The notes under the pieces are model-generated. The model searched no databases. It was not told where the DNA came from and saw only the letters and a list, made by a program, of their open reading frames with translations. Shown here piece after piece: positions 1 through 7,881 of a stretch of 64,000 nt of DNA. The stretch is from an uncultured Paracoccaceae bacterium (GTDB lineage: Bacteria > Pseudomonadota > Alphaproteobacteria > Rhodobacterales > Rhodobacteraceae). The position numbers and the translations under genes are program-made. The first letter of the stretch is position 1. Each line of letters starts with the position of its first letter. The stretch is taken from contig CATOSB010000001.1 in the NCBI GenBank assembly GCA_951812305.1, positions 372,001 through 436,000 on the forward strand, in the 5' to 3' direction.

Positions 1-2
1 GC

Positions 3-515
3 GATTACGATGGTGTGACCGCCGCGCTGAACGAGCGGATGGCCGAGGCGGGTCTCGATCTTGTAATCAGCCGGACCGGCCTTGGGCGCTGGAGCCAGGC
101 GCAGAAGAAATACGCCGATATCCAGCGCGAGGCTGACGGATGGGCGCAGAGCTTCCTGAGTGAAGAGGGCGTGGATGCCGAGGCGCATCGGCACCGGGTG
201 CTGTTTTCGATGTTATCCCACCATGCCTTCCTCACCATGGCCAACGGCCTGACCGAGGGGGACGAGAAAGAGGAGCTCGACTTCGACGCCCGTGACCTGC
301 ACTTCCTGGGCCGGATGCTGAAAGACCTGATGACCTCCTCCGGCATCCGTGAGGCGATCGGCGAGAAGGAGCGTCGGCGCCTGGCGGAGGCCGAGCGCAA
401 GGCCGGCGCAGACCGGGCGGTGTCCGCCGCGCGCGGGGCCGGGCTCTCCCCGGAGGTCGCCGCCGCGATCCGCGCTGCCGTCGAGGGCGGCGCACAGGCG
501 GAGGGTGCCACATGA
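3..515 (+). CDS. Mu gp27-like protein (DUF3486), 5' end outside window
   Basis: The frame is already open at the window edge, so the N-terminus is missing and the first internal start would be at 15. The protein is alpha-helical and charged, with an alanine/arginine-rich C-terminal third. It matches the DUF3486 family (Mu gp27), which lies directly before the large terminase gene in Mu-like phages and is thought to act with it in packaging, possibly as a small-terminase equivalent. Its stop overlaps the terminase start by 4 bp (ATGA type), which suggests translational coupling. The family call rests on sequence memory and on order; the role is inferred. Confidence 0.75.
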   Translation, partial: DYDGVTAALNERMAEAGLDLVISRTGLGRWSQAQKKYADIQREADGWAQSFLSEEGVDAEAHRHRVLFSMLSHHAFLTMANGLTEGDEKEELDFDARDLHFLGRMLKDLMTSSGIREAIGEKERRRLAEAERKAGADRAVSAARGAGLSPEVAAAIRAAVEGGAQAEGAT

Positions 516-1942
516 GCAACCGCGATCTACTGCCTTACCAGATTGCCTGGGTGACCGACCCGAACCCGGTGGCGGTGATCGAGAAGTCCCGCCGCATCGG
601 CATCTCCTGGGCCGAGGCCTATCACGCGGTCATGCATGCCGCCGAGGGCCGCGGCGATATCTATTACCTGTCCTATAGCCGCGATATGACCCGCGGCTTC
701 ATCGACGATTGCGCGGGCTGGGCGAGCGACCTCGGCATCGCCGCCTCGGCCGCCGGTGAGGTGCTGATCAGCGACGAGGGGCGCGATATCCAGGCCTTCC
801 GCATCGTGACGGCAAAGGGCAAACAGATCCTCGCCATGACCTCCAGCCCGCGGGGGTTTCGCGGCAAGGGCCGTCCGGGCGACGTCGCGGTCATTGACGA
901 GGCCGCCTTCGTCGACGATCTCGAGGAGGTTCTGAAAGCCGCGCGCGCCTTCACCACCTGGGGCGGGCGTGTGCGCATCATCTCCACCCATAACGGTGAG
1001 GCCTCGCCATTCAACACGCTGGTTCGCGACATCCGCGAGAGGCGTCAGCCCGGAAGCCTGCACCGGGTGACGCTCAGCGACGCGCTCGATCAGGGGCTCT
1101 ATTCCCGTATCGCCGCTGTGACCGGGCAGCCCGACACGGGCGCCGCGCAGGCGGCCTGGGAGGCGGCGATCCGCGCGCAATACGGACGCCACGCGGGCGA
1201 AGAGCTCGACTGTATCCCGTCCGCGGGGGGCGGGGCCTGGATCACATGGGATCTGATCCGCACAGCCGGGCGCGACGCGGCGGGCGATCCCGGCCTGCGC
1301 GGCTCCGGTCCGGTCTATATCGGCGTCGACGTGGCGCGGCGGCGCGATCTCTGGGTGGCGGCGGTGATCGAGGATGCCGGCGACGCGCTCTGGCTGCGCG
1401 AGCTGGTGACGCTGCGCGACGTCTCTTTCTCCGAACAGCGCGCCGAGGTGGCACGCCTGGTGCGTGCCCATCGCCCGCTCAGGATCGCCATCGACCAGAC
1501 CGGCATGGGCGAGGCGGTGGTCGAGCAGCTGGCCGAGGATCACGGGGCCTTCACCGTCGAAGGCGTGCTGATGACTGCGCCGCGCCGGCTTGATGTGGCC
1601 ACGCGGCTCAGAGAGTCCTTCGAGGACAAACGCATCCGTATCCCCGCCGATGATGCCCTGGCGGCCGACCTGCACAGCGTCCGTGCCGAGCCCGGCACCA
1701 CCGGCGCGCCGCGGCTGGTGGCGGATCGCGCGGAGAGCGACGGCCATGCCGACCGGTTCTGGGCGCTGGCGCTCGCGGTCTCGGCCGCCCGCACTGCCAT
1801 CGGACCCTTCGAGGCCTGGACCGACGCGCGCCGCCATGCGGCCTGGTCGGCGCCGGGCAATCCGTTCGGCATACCGGAGTATCATGCCGACAGCGATCTC
1901 GGCGTCCTGCACTCGCCGCTGGCCGCCCTGAGGGGCTGGTAG
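512..1942 (+). CDS. Mu gp28-like terminase large subunit
   Basis: This 476-residue protein is the ATP-driven DNA-packaging motor and headful nuclease of a Mu-like phage. An adapted Walker A motif (KSRRIGIS) lies near residues 25-32 and a Walker B motif (VAVIDEAAF) near 125-133. The C-terminal RNase H-like nuclease domain starts at about residue 268 with IGVDVARRRD, whose aspartate is the expected first metal ligand. The length is close to Mu gp28. The gene is coupled to the upstream gp27-like gene by a 4-bp overlap and is followed directly by the portal gene. High GC content matches the rest of the 1-7.5 kb module. Confidence 0.9.
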   Translation: MSNRDLLPYQIAWVTDPNPVAVIEKSRRIGISWAEAYHAVMHAAEGRGDIYYLSYSRDMTRGFIDDCAGWASDLGIAASAAGEVLISDEGRDIQAFRIVTAKGKQILAMTSSPRGFRGKGRPGDVAVIDEAAFVDDLEEVLKAARAFTTWGGRVRIISTHNGEASPFNTLVRDIRERRQPGSLHRVTLSDALDQGLYSRIAAVTGQPDTGAAQAAWEAAIRAQYGRHAGEELDCIPSAGGGAWITWDLIRTAGRDAAGDPGLRGSGPVYIGVDVARRRDLWVAAVIEDAGDALWLRELVTLRDVSFSEQRAEVARLVRAHRPLRIAIDQTGMGEAVVEQLAEDHGAFTVEGVLMTAPRRLDVATRLRESFEDKRIRIPADDALAADLHSVRAEPGTTGAPRLVADRAESDGHADRFWALALAVSAARTAIGPFEAWTDARRHAAWSAPGNPFGIPEYHADSDLGVLHSPLAALRGW

Positions 1943-3496
1943 ATGGCGAAGACCGACATCCCCGCCCGCGCCCCGACCGGCGAGATCGCCGCGCCGGAAG
2001 TCACCTTGGGCGGCGGCGGGGCCTGGGACCTCACCGAACGCTATCGCGATTTCGGGATCGGCTCCGATCCGCGCCATTGGCAGGCCGATCCCACCGGTGT
2101 CGTCGCCGCCACGGCAGCACTGGCCGACCCCCATGCCCGCGCCGTCCTCGACCAGCGCCTCGATGCGGTGGTGGCGGCCCCGCTTGAGATCACACCGGGC
2201 GGGGCGATGCGCCGGGACCGGATGGCGGCCGGGGATCTCGAAGAGCAGCTGGGCGCGCTGGAGATCGACCGGATCAGCCGCGAGCTTCTGCACGCCGCCT
2301 GGTATGGCTATGCCATCGCCGAATGCCTCTGGAAGATCGAGGGCACCGCCGTGCGACTCGCCGATCTCCGCGTGCGCAACCCCGCAAGATTCCGCTGGCA
2401 CCGTGACGGCACACCGCGTCTGATTACGCGCAACCGCCCGAGCGGTGTCGTCCTGCCCCCGGCCAAGTTCTGCGTCCTGGTCCAGCCGCGCCAGCATGGC
2501 GGGCAGGCGCATGGTCCCGGTGCCGCCGAATGGTGTGTCTGGCCGGTCTGGCTCAAGCGCCACGTGGTCTCGATGTGGGCGGTCGCGCTCGAACGTTTTG
2601 GCACGCCAACGACCTATATGACGCTTGGCGGCGATCCCAGCGCTTCCGCAATCGAGAAGGCTCTGGCCCAGCAGGCGGCGCTGGTCGGCGGCGCGGGCCT
2701 GGTCCTGAAAGAGGGCCACAAGATCGAGCTGCTGGAAAGCGGTCGCCGGGCCGGTGGCGATTACGCAGAGTTCGTCAGGGCGATGGACGCGATGATCGCC
2801 GATGCGGTGCTGGGCGAGCGCGCCACCTCCGAGATCGGCCAGTGGCAGGCCACCGCCGAGGCCCATGCCGACGTGCTGCAACGGCTGGTGGCGGCGGATG
2901 CGCGCCGCCTCTCGGCCATGCTGCGCCACTCGGTCGCGACATGGCTGACCGCCTGGAACTTCCCCGGTGCCGCCGTCCCGCATCTGACCCGCAACACCGC
3001 CCCGCCCGAAGACCTCACCGCGCGCGCCGCGCGCGACGTGCAGATCGGCGCCGCCTCCGGCCTCAGGCCGACACACGCCTCTGTCGAGGAGATCTATGGT
3101 GGCGAATGGGAACCCGATCCCCGTCAGGCCACCCCCGCATCGCCCCGCCCGCCAATCGCCGGACCGGGTGCCGGGCCGGGCGCGACCGCCGCACTGGCCG
3201 CAGCACTGGCCGCCGCCCGCGAGCCTCCGGCGCGCGATGCCATCGATGCCGCCGTCGACCGCCTTGTCGGCGAGAGCGGCTGGGAGGCGCTGATGGAACC
3301 GGTGATCAAACCGCTCGGTGCCGCCGTGACGGAAGCCGACACCCCGGACGCGCTCGCCGCGGCACTGGACGCCCCCGATCTCTACGCGGCCATGGACACG
3401 AACCCCATGGCCGCACGGCTCGCCCGGGCCACCACCTCGGCGCGTCTCTCGGCAGAGGGGGATGACGGGGCCGACAGAAACGATGACGATGGCTGA
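1943..3496 (+). CDS. Mu gp29-like portal protein (DUF935)
   Basis: This 517-residue protein is the portal of a Mu-like capsid, the ring through which DNA enters and to which the tail joins. It starts at the base after the terminase stop, with no spacer. Family features visible are the N-terminal region leading to YGYAIAECLWK at about residues 122-132 and the segment around TSEIGQWQATAE near 292-303. The C-terminus is low-complexity and Ala/Pro-rich. Its 3' end overlaps the MuF-like gene by 35 bp. Place in the gp27-gp28-gp29-gp30 order supports the call. Confidence 0.88.
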   Translation: MAKTDIPARAPTGEIAAPEVTLGGGGAWDLTERYRDFGIGSDPRHWQADPTGVVAATAALADPHARAVLDQRLDAVVAAPLEITPGGAMRRDRMAAGDLEEQLGALEIDRISRELLHAAWYGYAIAECLWKIEGTAVRLADLRVRNPARFRWHRDGTPRLITRNRPSGVVLPPAKFCVLVQPRQHGGQAHGPGAAEWCVWPVWLKRHVVSMWAVALERFGTPTTYMTLGGDPSASAIEKALAQQAALVGGAGLVLKEGHKIELLESGRRAGGDYAEFVRAMDAMIADAVLGERATSEIGQWQATAEAHADVLQRLVAADARRLSAMLRHSVATWLTAWNFPGAAVPHLTRNTAPPEDLTARAARDVQIGAASGLRPTHASVEEIYGGEWEPDPRQATPASPRPPIAGPGAGPGATAALAAALAAAREPPARDAIDAAVDRLVGESGWEALMEPVIKPLGAAVTEADTPDALAAALDAPDLYAAMDTNPMAARLARATTSARLSAEGDDGADRNDDDG

Positions 3497-5018
3497 TCCC
3501 GCGCCTGTGATCATGGACGTGCCCCCCGAGGAAGCGATTGAATTCTTCCGCGCCAAGGGCATCCATGTCGGCTACGACTGGCGCGACACCTCCGCAGCCC
3601 AGCATGCACGCTCCTTCACGGTGGCCAAGGTCGCCCGTCTCGACATCCTGACCGATATCCGCGCGGCCATGGACCGGGTGCTGGCGGAAGGCGCCACCTT
3701 TGAGAGTTTCCAGGACGAGCTGGAGCCGATCCTGCGCGCCAAGGGCTGGTGGGGCCGCAAGACCATGACCGACCCCGCAACCGGCAAGACCCGCGTGGTC
3801 CGGATGGGCAGCCCGCGCCGGCTCAGAACCATCTTCGACACCAATCTGCGCATGGCCACCGCCGCCGGCAAGTGGGCGCAGATCACGCGCCTGGCCGACC
3901 GCCGCCCATGGATCCGATACATCGCCACGCTCGATGACCGCACCCGGCCCCTGCACCGGGTCTGGCACGGCACCATCCTGCGCTGGGACCACCCGTTCTG
4001 GCAGACGCATTTCCCGCCCTGCGGCTGGCATTGCCGCTGCACCGTGCAGACGCTCTCGGATGCCGATCTGGAGCGCTTCGGCCTCACACCCTCGCCCGGC
4101 CCGCCTGAAGGGTGGAACCGCACACGGCCATGGCTCAATCGCCGCACCGGGGAGACTGAGGAGGTGCCTGTCGGTATCGATCCCGGCTTTGCCCACAATC
4201 CCGGCACCGTCGATCCCGTGGCCGGCGCCCGCGATATCCTGAAGGACCGGCTCGCCAAAGCCCCGCCCGCGCTTGCGCGCGCGGCCACCTCCGATGTCAC
4301 CGAATGGATTGCGCGTGGGCGCGAGAGGCGCAAGCAGCTTGTCGACGCCACCGGACTGGCGCCGGACCAGACAGGCTTTACCGATCGCCTGCGTGGCCTC
4401 GCCGCCCGGGGCCTCACAACCGGCCGCGGCGCCGGAACCGTGGCGGCATCCGTCACGCCCCTGCGCGCAGGCGGACAGGACCGGGCCGCCGCCGACGCCA
4501 TCCATGCCGCCGCGCAGCGATTCCCGGCCAGTTGGGTGGCGCGCGCCAATACCGTGCCGCTCGGCGGCAGCTATGCCCCCGCCGCCACACGAGGGCCGGT
4601 ACCCATCGGGCGCGACCGGCTGACCAAGGCCGACAACAGGGCCTGGGCCATCACCTCCCGCGACCCCTCCAACGCCACCCATGAATATGCCCATCACCTG
4701 CAAGCGGTGATGCCAGGGATCGACCGTCTCTTCCAGGACCTCCATATCCGCCGCACCACCCGGCCCGGCGGCGACCGTGAGCCTCTCATCCTGCTCGACC
4801 CCTACCGGGCCACCGGGCGGCGCGACCAGTATGTCGATGAGTATTTCGGGCGGGAATACCCAGGCGGCCACGCCGCCGAGGTCATGACCCGTGCCTTCCA
4901 GATACTCTTCCACAGGCTGCCCGGTCGACGTGGCGCTGATCTGGACAAGCTCGTGCGCGACGACCCGGAAATGCTCGATCTGGTGCTGGGCCTTCTCTTC
5001 CATTACGATCCCGCATAG
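3462..5018 (+). CDS. MuF-like head morphogenesis protein with C-terminal zincin-type metallopeptidase domain
   Basis: The N-terminal part is a Mu gpF / SPP1 gp7 minor head protein: the conserved block beginning TIFDTNLRMAT lies near residues 121-131 and the Cys/His motif CGWHCRC near 187-193. After a linker, the last 120 or so residues carry HEYAH at about 407-411, followed some 60 residues later by a Glu in GGHAAEV, as in gluzincin metallopeptidases. MuF proteins fused to variable C-terminal toxin domains are a known phage polymorphic-toxin family, so this tail could be an injected protease toxin; that is inference. The start at 3462 overlaps the portal gene; an alternative ATG lies at 3489. 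The tiny next gene, now displaced by element 1, was originally 21 bp downstream. Confidence 0.8.
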   Translation: MTGPTETMTMADPAPVIMDVPPEEAIEFFRAKGIHVGYDWRDTSAAQHARSFTVAKVARLDILTDIRAAMDRVLAEGATFESFQDELEPILRAKGWWGRKTMTDPATGKTRVVRMGSPRRLRTIFDTNLRMATAAGKWAQITRLADRRPWIRYIATLDDRTRPLHRVWHGTILRWDHPFWQTHFPPCGWHCRCTVQTLSDADLERFGLTPSPGPPEGWNRTRPWLNRRTGETEEVPVGIDPGFAHNPGTVDPVAGARDILKDRLAKAPPALARAATSDVTEWIARGRERRKQLVDATGLAPDQTGFTDRLRGLAARGLTTGRGAGTVAASVTPLRAGGQDRAAADAIHAAAQRFPASWVARANTVPLGGSYAPAATRGPVPIGRDRLTKADNRAWAITSRDPSNATHEYAHHLQAVMPGIDRLFQDLHIRRTTRPGGDREPLILLDPYRATGRRDQYVDEYFGREYPGGHAAEVMTRAFQILFHRLPGRRGADLDKLVRDDPEMLDLVLGLLFHYDPA

Positions 5019-5666
5019 CGACGATAGCGAGAGCACCCCATGACCAGGAAGTGGGTCAGTTTGAATTGCAGCCCTTACAAGGAGCGAGGCTATGATCCAG
5101 CCGGGGGTTCCCACACGCGGTGCTGCGTGTTACCTTTCACTCAAGGCAAGAACCGGTGCAGGCATGGCAATCCTCGGGCGAAAAGAAATTAGCGACAAGG
5201 TCGCGGAGGGCAAGATTACGATTGAGCCCTTTGATGAGAATAAAATCGAACCGGCTAGCTATGATTGCCGAATAGGTGATGTCCTTGCGGCTGGTATTGG
5301 GCGTCACAAATGGGAAGAAGGCGACGAATTCGTCCTTGAAAGCAATTCCTGGGCATCCGCCTCCTCCGAAGAGGTTTTCGATCTACCCAATGACATTTGT
5401 GCTTCCTATGGCATTCGCTCTGGCCTGGCCAGGAGAGGTGTAATCGCATTCGGCGGCCCTCAAATAGATCCCGGCTATAAGGGAAAGATTTTCGTTTCTC
5501 TGTATAATCCGACGTTGGAACCTATTGTCCTAAAACATGGCCAGGTGATAATGTCGGTGATTTTCTATCAACTTATGTCCGCCGACGAACACGGATACTC
5601 CGGTCCACATCAAGGACAGAAGGACTTTCCATCCCAAGACGTCGAATTTATGATGCGAATGCGCAG

Positions 5667-6856
5667 CTTACCACCCTTCAAAATTTCCGGATCTGATTTG
5701 ACGTTTGTCTGATCTGTGTGATTCAAGGAGTCTCCACTGCTGATATTGGAGGCTGGTTTGTTGGGAAATGTTTGTTTTTCAGAGCTTTATTCGAAGGTTG
5801 AGGCGGATTTTCAGGACCGCTTGCTCGGGTATCACAAGTCGCGCCGGGAGGGATTGTGCATCATAGCAAGCGTGATTTTGAACACGCGCAGCGTCAATCT
5901 GATGGAAAATGCGGCTGCTCTGCCCCGCGATATCGGCTCTGTGGACCACCGCTATCAATACATTTCGCGGGTTCTGGGCAATCCTCACATCGATACTGAT
6001 GAGATCATGCAGGCCTATGTTGGTGAAATTTTCCGCCGCCAGTGTGAGGCCGGAGAAACGATTGTGGTGGCCCTTGATCAAAGCAAGCTCAACGAAGGGC
6101 ATGAGGTTTTGATGTTATCGGTGCGGATGCGGGATCGGGCCCTCCCGGTCGCCTGGCGTGTACGCCAGACCAAAGGGCCGATTGGATGGCGCGTGCAACA
6201 TGAGCTTTTGGAAGCAGTCCGCCCATGGCTCCCGGCGGATGCGCGTGTGTTGCTGGCGGGAGATCGGTTTTATGGAACCGCCCGATTGGTCGCATGGTGC
6301 CAGGAGGCTGGATGGGACTACCGGCTGCGCATGAAGGGAAATATCACACTGCAACATCAGGGTGGCGAGATGATGACGCGCGAAATTGCCCAACTGATGC
6401 CCGAAGGGCTTGTAAACGCTGAGCTTTACGGAACGGGCGTCTTTAGCAACATTGGAGTGCTTCACGAAGAGGGGCACAAAGAGCCTTGGATTATTGCCAT
6501 GAATGCAGCACCGTCCGAGTACAAGGTGCTCGATTATGGAATGCGTTGGGGAATTGAAGCCATGTTCTCCGACTTCAAAACCCGGGGCTTTGAAATTACT
6601 CAAAGCCAGATCAAAAAGCCGGATCGATTGGCCCGCCTCATTTTGGTGCTGGCAATCGCCATGTACTGGGCTGTTTCAACCGGAGCAAACGAAGAGCACC
6701 ACGTCGCAATACGCGGCGAAAAAAGGGGATTCGAAAAGCCCGAAGGTCCTTATGCTCTCTCTTCAAGACAGGCCTTCGTGCTATCCGACGATGCCTCGCA
6801 GGTTATGCCAAAATCCCCAAGCTCTGGGATGTCTGGCTAAATTGAAGGGTGGTAAG
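5667..6856 (+). mobile_element. IS4-family insertion sequence, copy 1 (1,190 bp)
   Basis: The ends are inverted repeats CTTACCACCCTTCAA (5667-5681) and TTGAAGGGTGGTAAG (6842-6856). The 10-bp sequence GAATGCGCAG is duplicated on both sides (5657-5666 and 6857-6866). The element has the same length as copy 2 at 42884-44073, and the transposase translations are identical, which points to recent movement. It interrupts the dCTP-deaminase-like gene of element 1. Confidence 0.93.
5746..6840 (+). CDS. IS4-family transposase (copy 1)
   Basis: This 364-residue DDE transposase has Asp111 (VVALDQS), Asp183 (LLAGDRF) and Glu281, with the IS4 signature Y-(2)-R-(3)-E-(6)-K at residues 274-288 (YGMRWGIEAMFSDFK). 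It fills most of the IS. The start is uncertain: the frame opens with TTG at 5746 and no strong ribosome-binding site is seen, as is common for weakly expressed transposases. The protein is identical to the one at 42963-44057. Confidence 0.9.
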   Translation: MEAGLLGNVCFSELYSKVEADFQDRLLGYHKSRREGLCIIASVILNTRSVNLMENAAALPRDIGSVDHRYQYISRVLGNPHIDTDEIMQAYVGEIFRRQCEAGETIVVALDQSKLNEGHEVLMLSVRMRDRALPVAWRVRQTKGPIGWRVQHELLEAVRPWLPADARVLLAGDRFYGTARLVAWCQEAGWDYRLRMKGNITLQHQGGEMMTREIAQLMPEGLVNAELYGTGVFSNIGVLHEEGHKEPWIIAMNAAPSEYKVLDYGMRWGIEAMFSDFKTRGFEITQSQIKKPDRLARLILVLAIAMYWAVSTGANEEHHVAIRGEKRGFEKPEGPYALSSRQAFVLSDDASQVMPKSPSSGMSG

Positions 6857-7125
6857 GAATGCGCAGTCGAAACCTTGCAGAAGTAATCGACAATGTTGAA
6901 ACTCTCGACCACTCCGTCAAAAGCCTTGCTGAAAACCTGAAAACCCTCACCTCAGATGTGCATGAAATACGCCGCATTGTTGATGATGCGAAGCCGTGGC
7001 TAAAGGTAATCGTGTGGATACTGGGTACCGCCGGTGTCGCGGCCGTTGGGTGGATTGTTGTTGAGCTTATGCAAAGCTTCTTTGGCTCTGGTTCGAAGCC
7101 ATAATTTCAAACTGACCCACTACCC

Positions 7126-7527
7126 ATGGCCGTGCACACCATCAACCTTCCCGACATGCTCTACGGGCGCGAGATGCGCACCGTGATCTGGGACGACGTG
7201 GCGGGCACCGTTACCGGTACACATTCAGATATACCGGACATGCAACGGGACCTCGCCCTGCCCACGCCGGTGGATTGCTCATCCGAGGGACGTGTGCTCT
7301 ACCTCCACAATCCCGCGCACGATCCGGCCGACTTCCTCTGGCTGCTCGGGTTCGCCTTCAGCGGGATACTCTACGAGCCGCTGCGTTCGACCCTGCCGCC
7401 CGTCTTCGACGGCGTCGACCTCAGCCCCATGGAACCCGCCCCGCGCGCCAGACGCGATGCGGAAGGCAACATTACCGACCGATACGAGGACGGCTCGTTC
7501 CTCGGCTACGACATGCCCTACAGCTGA
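7126..7527 (+). CDS. Hypothetical phage protein downstream of the MuF-zincin gene
   Basis: This 133-residue acidic protein is not recognised. It has no signal peptide or membrane helix and ends in a charged, Asp/Glu-rich stretch. Before element 1 landed, its ATG was 21 bp after the stop of the MuF-metallopeptidase gene, and the insertion point falls exactly at the start codon, so its expression now depends on element 1 or on read-through. An immunity role against the MuF toxin domain is possible from position alone. It could also be a head protein. High GC matches the Mu-like module. Confidence 0.55.
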   Translation: MAVHTINLPDMLYGREMRTVIWDDVAGTVTGTHSDIPDMQRDLALPTPVDCSSEGRVLYLHNPAHDPADFLWLLGFAFSGILYEPLRSTLPPVFDGVDLSPMEPAPRARRDAEGNITDRYEDGSFLGYDMPYS

Positions 7528-7881
7528 CACCCGCACATCCGTCGCAAGCGCCTTGCAGGGAGTGTGCAGGCCCCTTGCAAGGGCAGGATTATCGTGGCTG
7601 CGGAAGCACCGGGAAGCGCGAAAAAAGCCGCCCCCGAAACGCCCGGAAAATCCGGTGAAAAACGACCCCCCGAAAAACACCGTTTCCAGCGGGTTCGCAC
7701 ACCCCGAAACGCGCCGATTCTGAAAAACTTATGGCGCGGGCCGAATTTGACGTGGCCATCAGGTCCGCGCCGCACCAGGCGCTCAAAGCCCTGATCTGGC
7801 GGGAAATTTCAATTCTCATCCCACTTCATCCCGAATAGGCCCGGATAGTCCCGCTTCCCAAAGACTTTTGTCACCCCACAT
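7528..7881. other. Junction between Mu-like and HK97-like prophage segments
   Basis: This 354-bp stretch lies between the last Mu-like gene and a portal gene that lacks its beginning. Only a 35-codon open frame (7731-7838) is seen in it. Genes expected next in a Mu-like phage (protease/scaffold, major head) are absent, and so are the terminase and integration genes expected before an HK97 portal. No inverted repeat, integrase or clear att repeat marks the join, so it looks like illegitimate recombination or deletion between two prophages. Confidence 0.6.
7731..7838 (+). CDS. Possible 35-residue protein at prophage junction
   Basis: An ATG-started frame encodes a short amphipathic peptide with the segment APHQALKALIWREISIL. 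No ribosome-binding site of note precedes it. It may be the tail end or a fragment of a phage gene destroyed at the junction, or it may be chance. No function can be given. Confidence 0.25.
   Translation: MARAEFDVAIRSAPHQALKALIWREISILIPLHPE

Larger units (their letters stand above)
5092..7104 (+). pseudogene. Membrane-anchored dCTP deaminase/dUTPase-fold protein, split by IS4 copy 1
   Basis: The gene is 5092-5666 plus 6867-7104 once the IS and one 10-bp repeat are removed; the joined frame is open and encodes 270 residues. The first part is a Dcd-type fold: MAILGRKEI start motif at 5164, RSGLARRG and IDPGYKGKI. The rest is a helical, coiled-coil-like segment and one membrane helix near residues 236-260. 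A Shine-Dalgarno AAGGAG favours the start at 5092; 5164 matches the usual Dcd N-terminus. Where bacterial Dcd has its catalytic Glu (LEFYN) this protein has Ser (VSLYN, residue 136), so deaminase activity is doubtful. A nucleotide-sensing or nucleotide-depleting defence role is inference. As it stands the gene is disrupted. Confidence 0.75.
5041..7126. mobile_element. Element 1: transposase-less element carrying a dCTP-deaminase-like gene
   Basis: The inverted core GTGGGTCAGTTTGAA lies at 5051-5065 and, inverted, at 7106-7120. The left end starts TGACCAGGAA and the right end finishes CACTACCCA, giving TG...CA termini. CCCATG occurs at both boundaries (5037-5042 and 7123-7128), so either a 4-6 bp target duplication or part of the end is present; the two readings cannot be separated. 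Removing the element rebuilds an uninterrupted junction in which the gene at 7126 keeps its ATG 21 bp after the MuF stop. Without the nested IS4 copy the element is about 890 bp. GC is clearly lower than in the flanking phage DNA. No transposase is present. Its right-end 26 bp (7102-7127) recur exactly at 31184-31209. Confidence 0.7.

Noticed and set aside
527..3562. Long minus-strand open frame (about 1,011 codons) opposite the terminase and portal genes
   Set aside because: It is a shadow of GC-rich, third-position-biased genes on the plus strand; no family features, and the plus-strand proteins are recognisable.
3306..5114. Minus-strand open frame (602 codons) opposite the MuF gene
   Set aside because: Same GC-driven shadow; low-complexity Gly/Ala/Arg content and no start signal.
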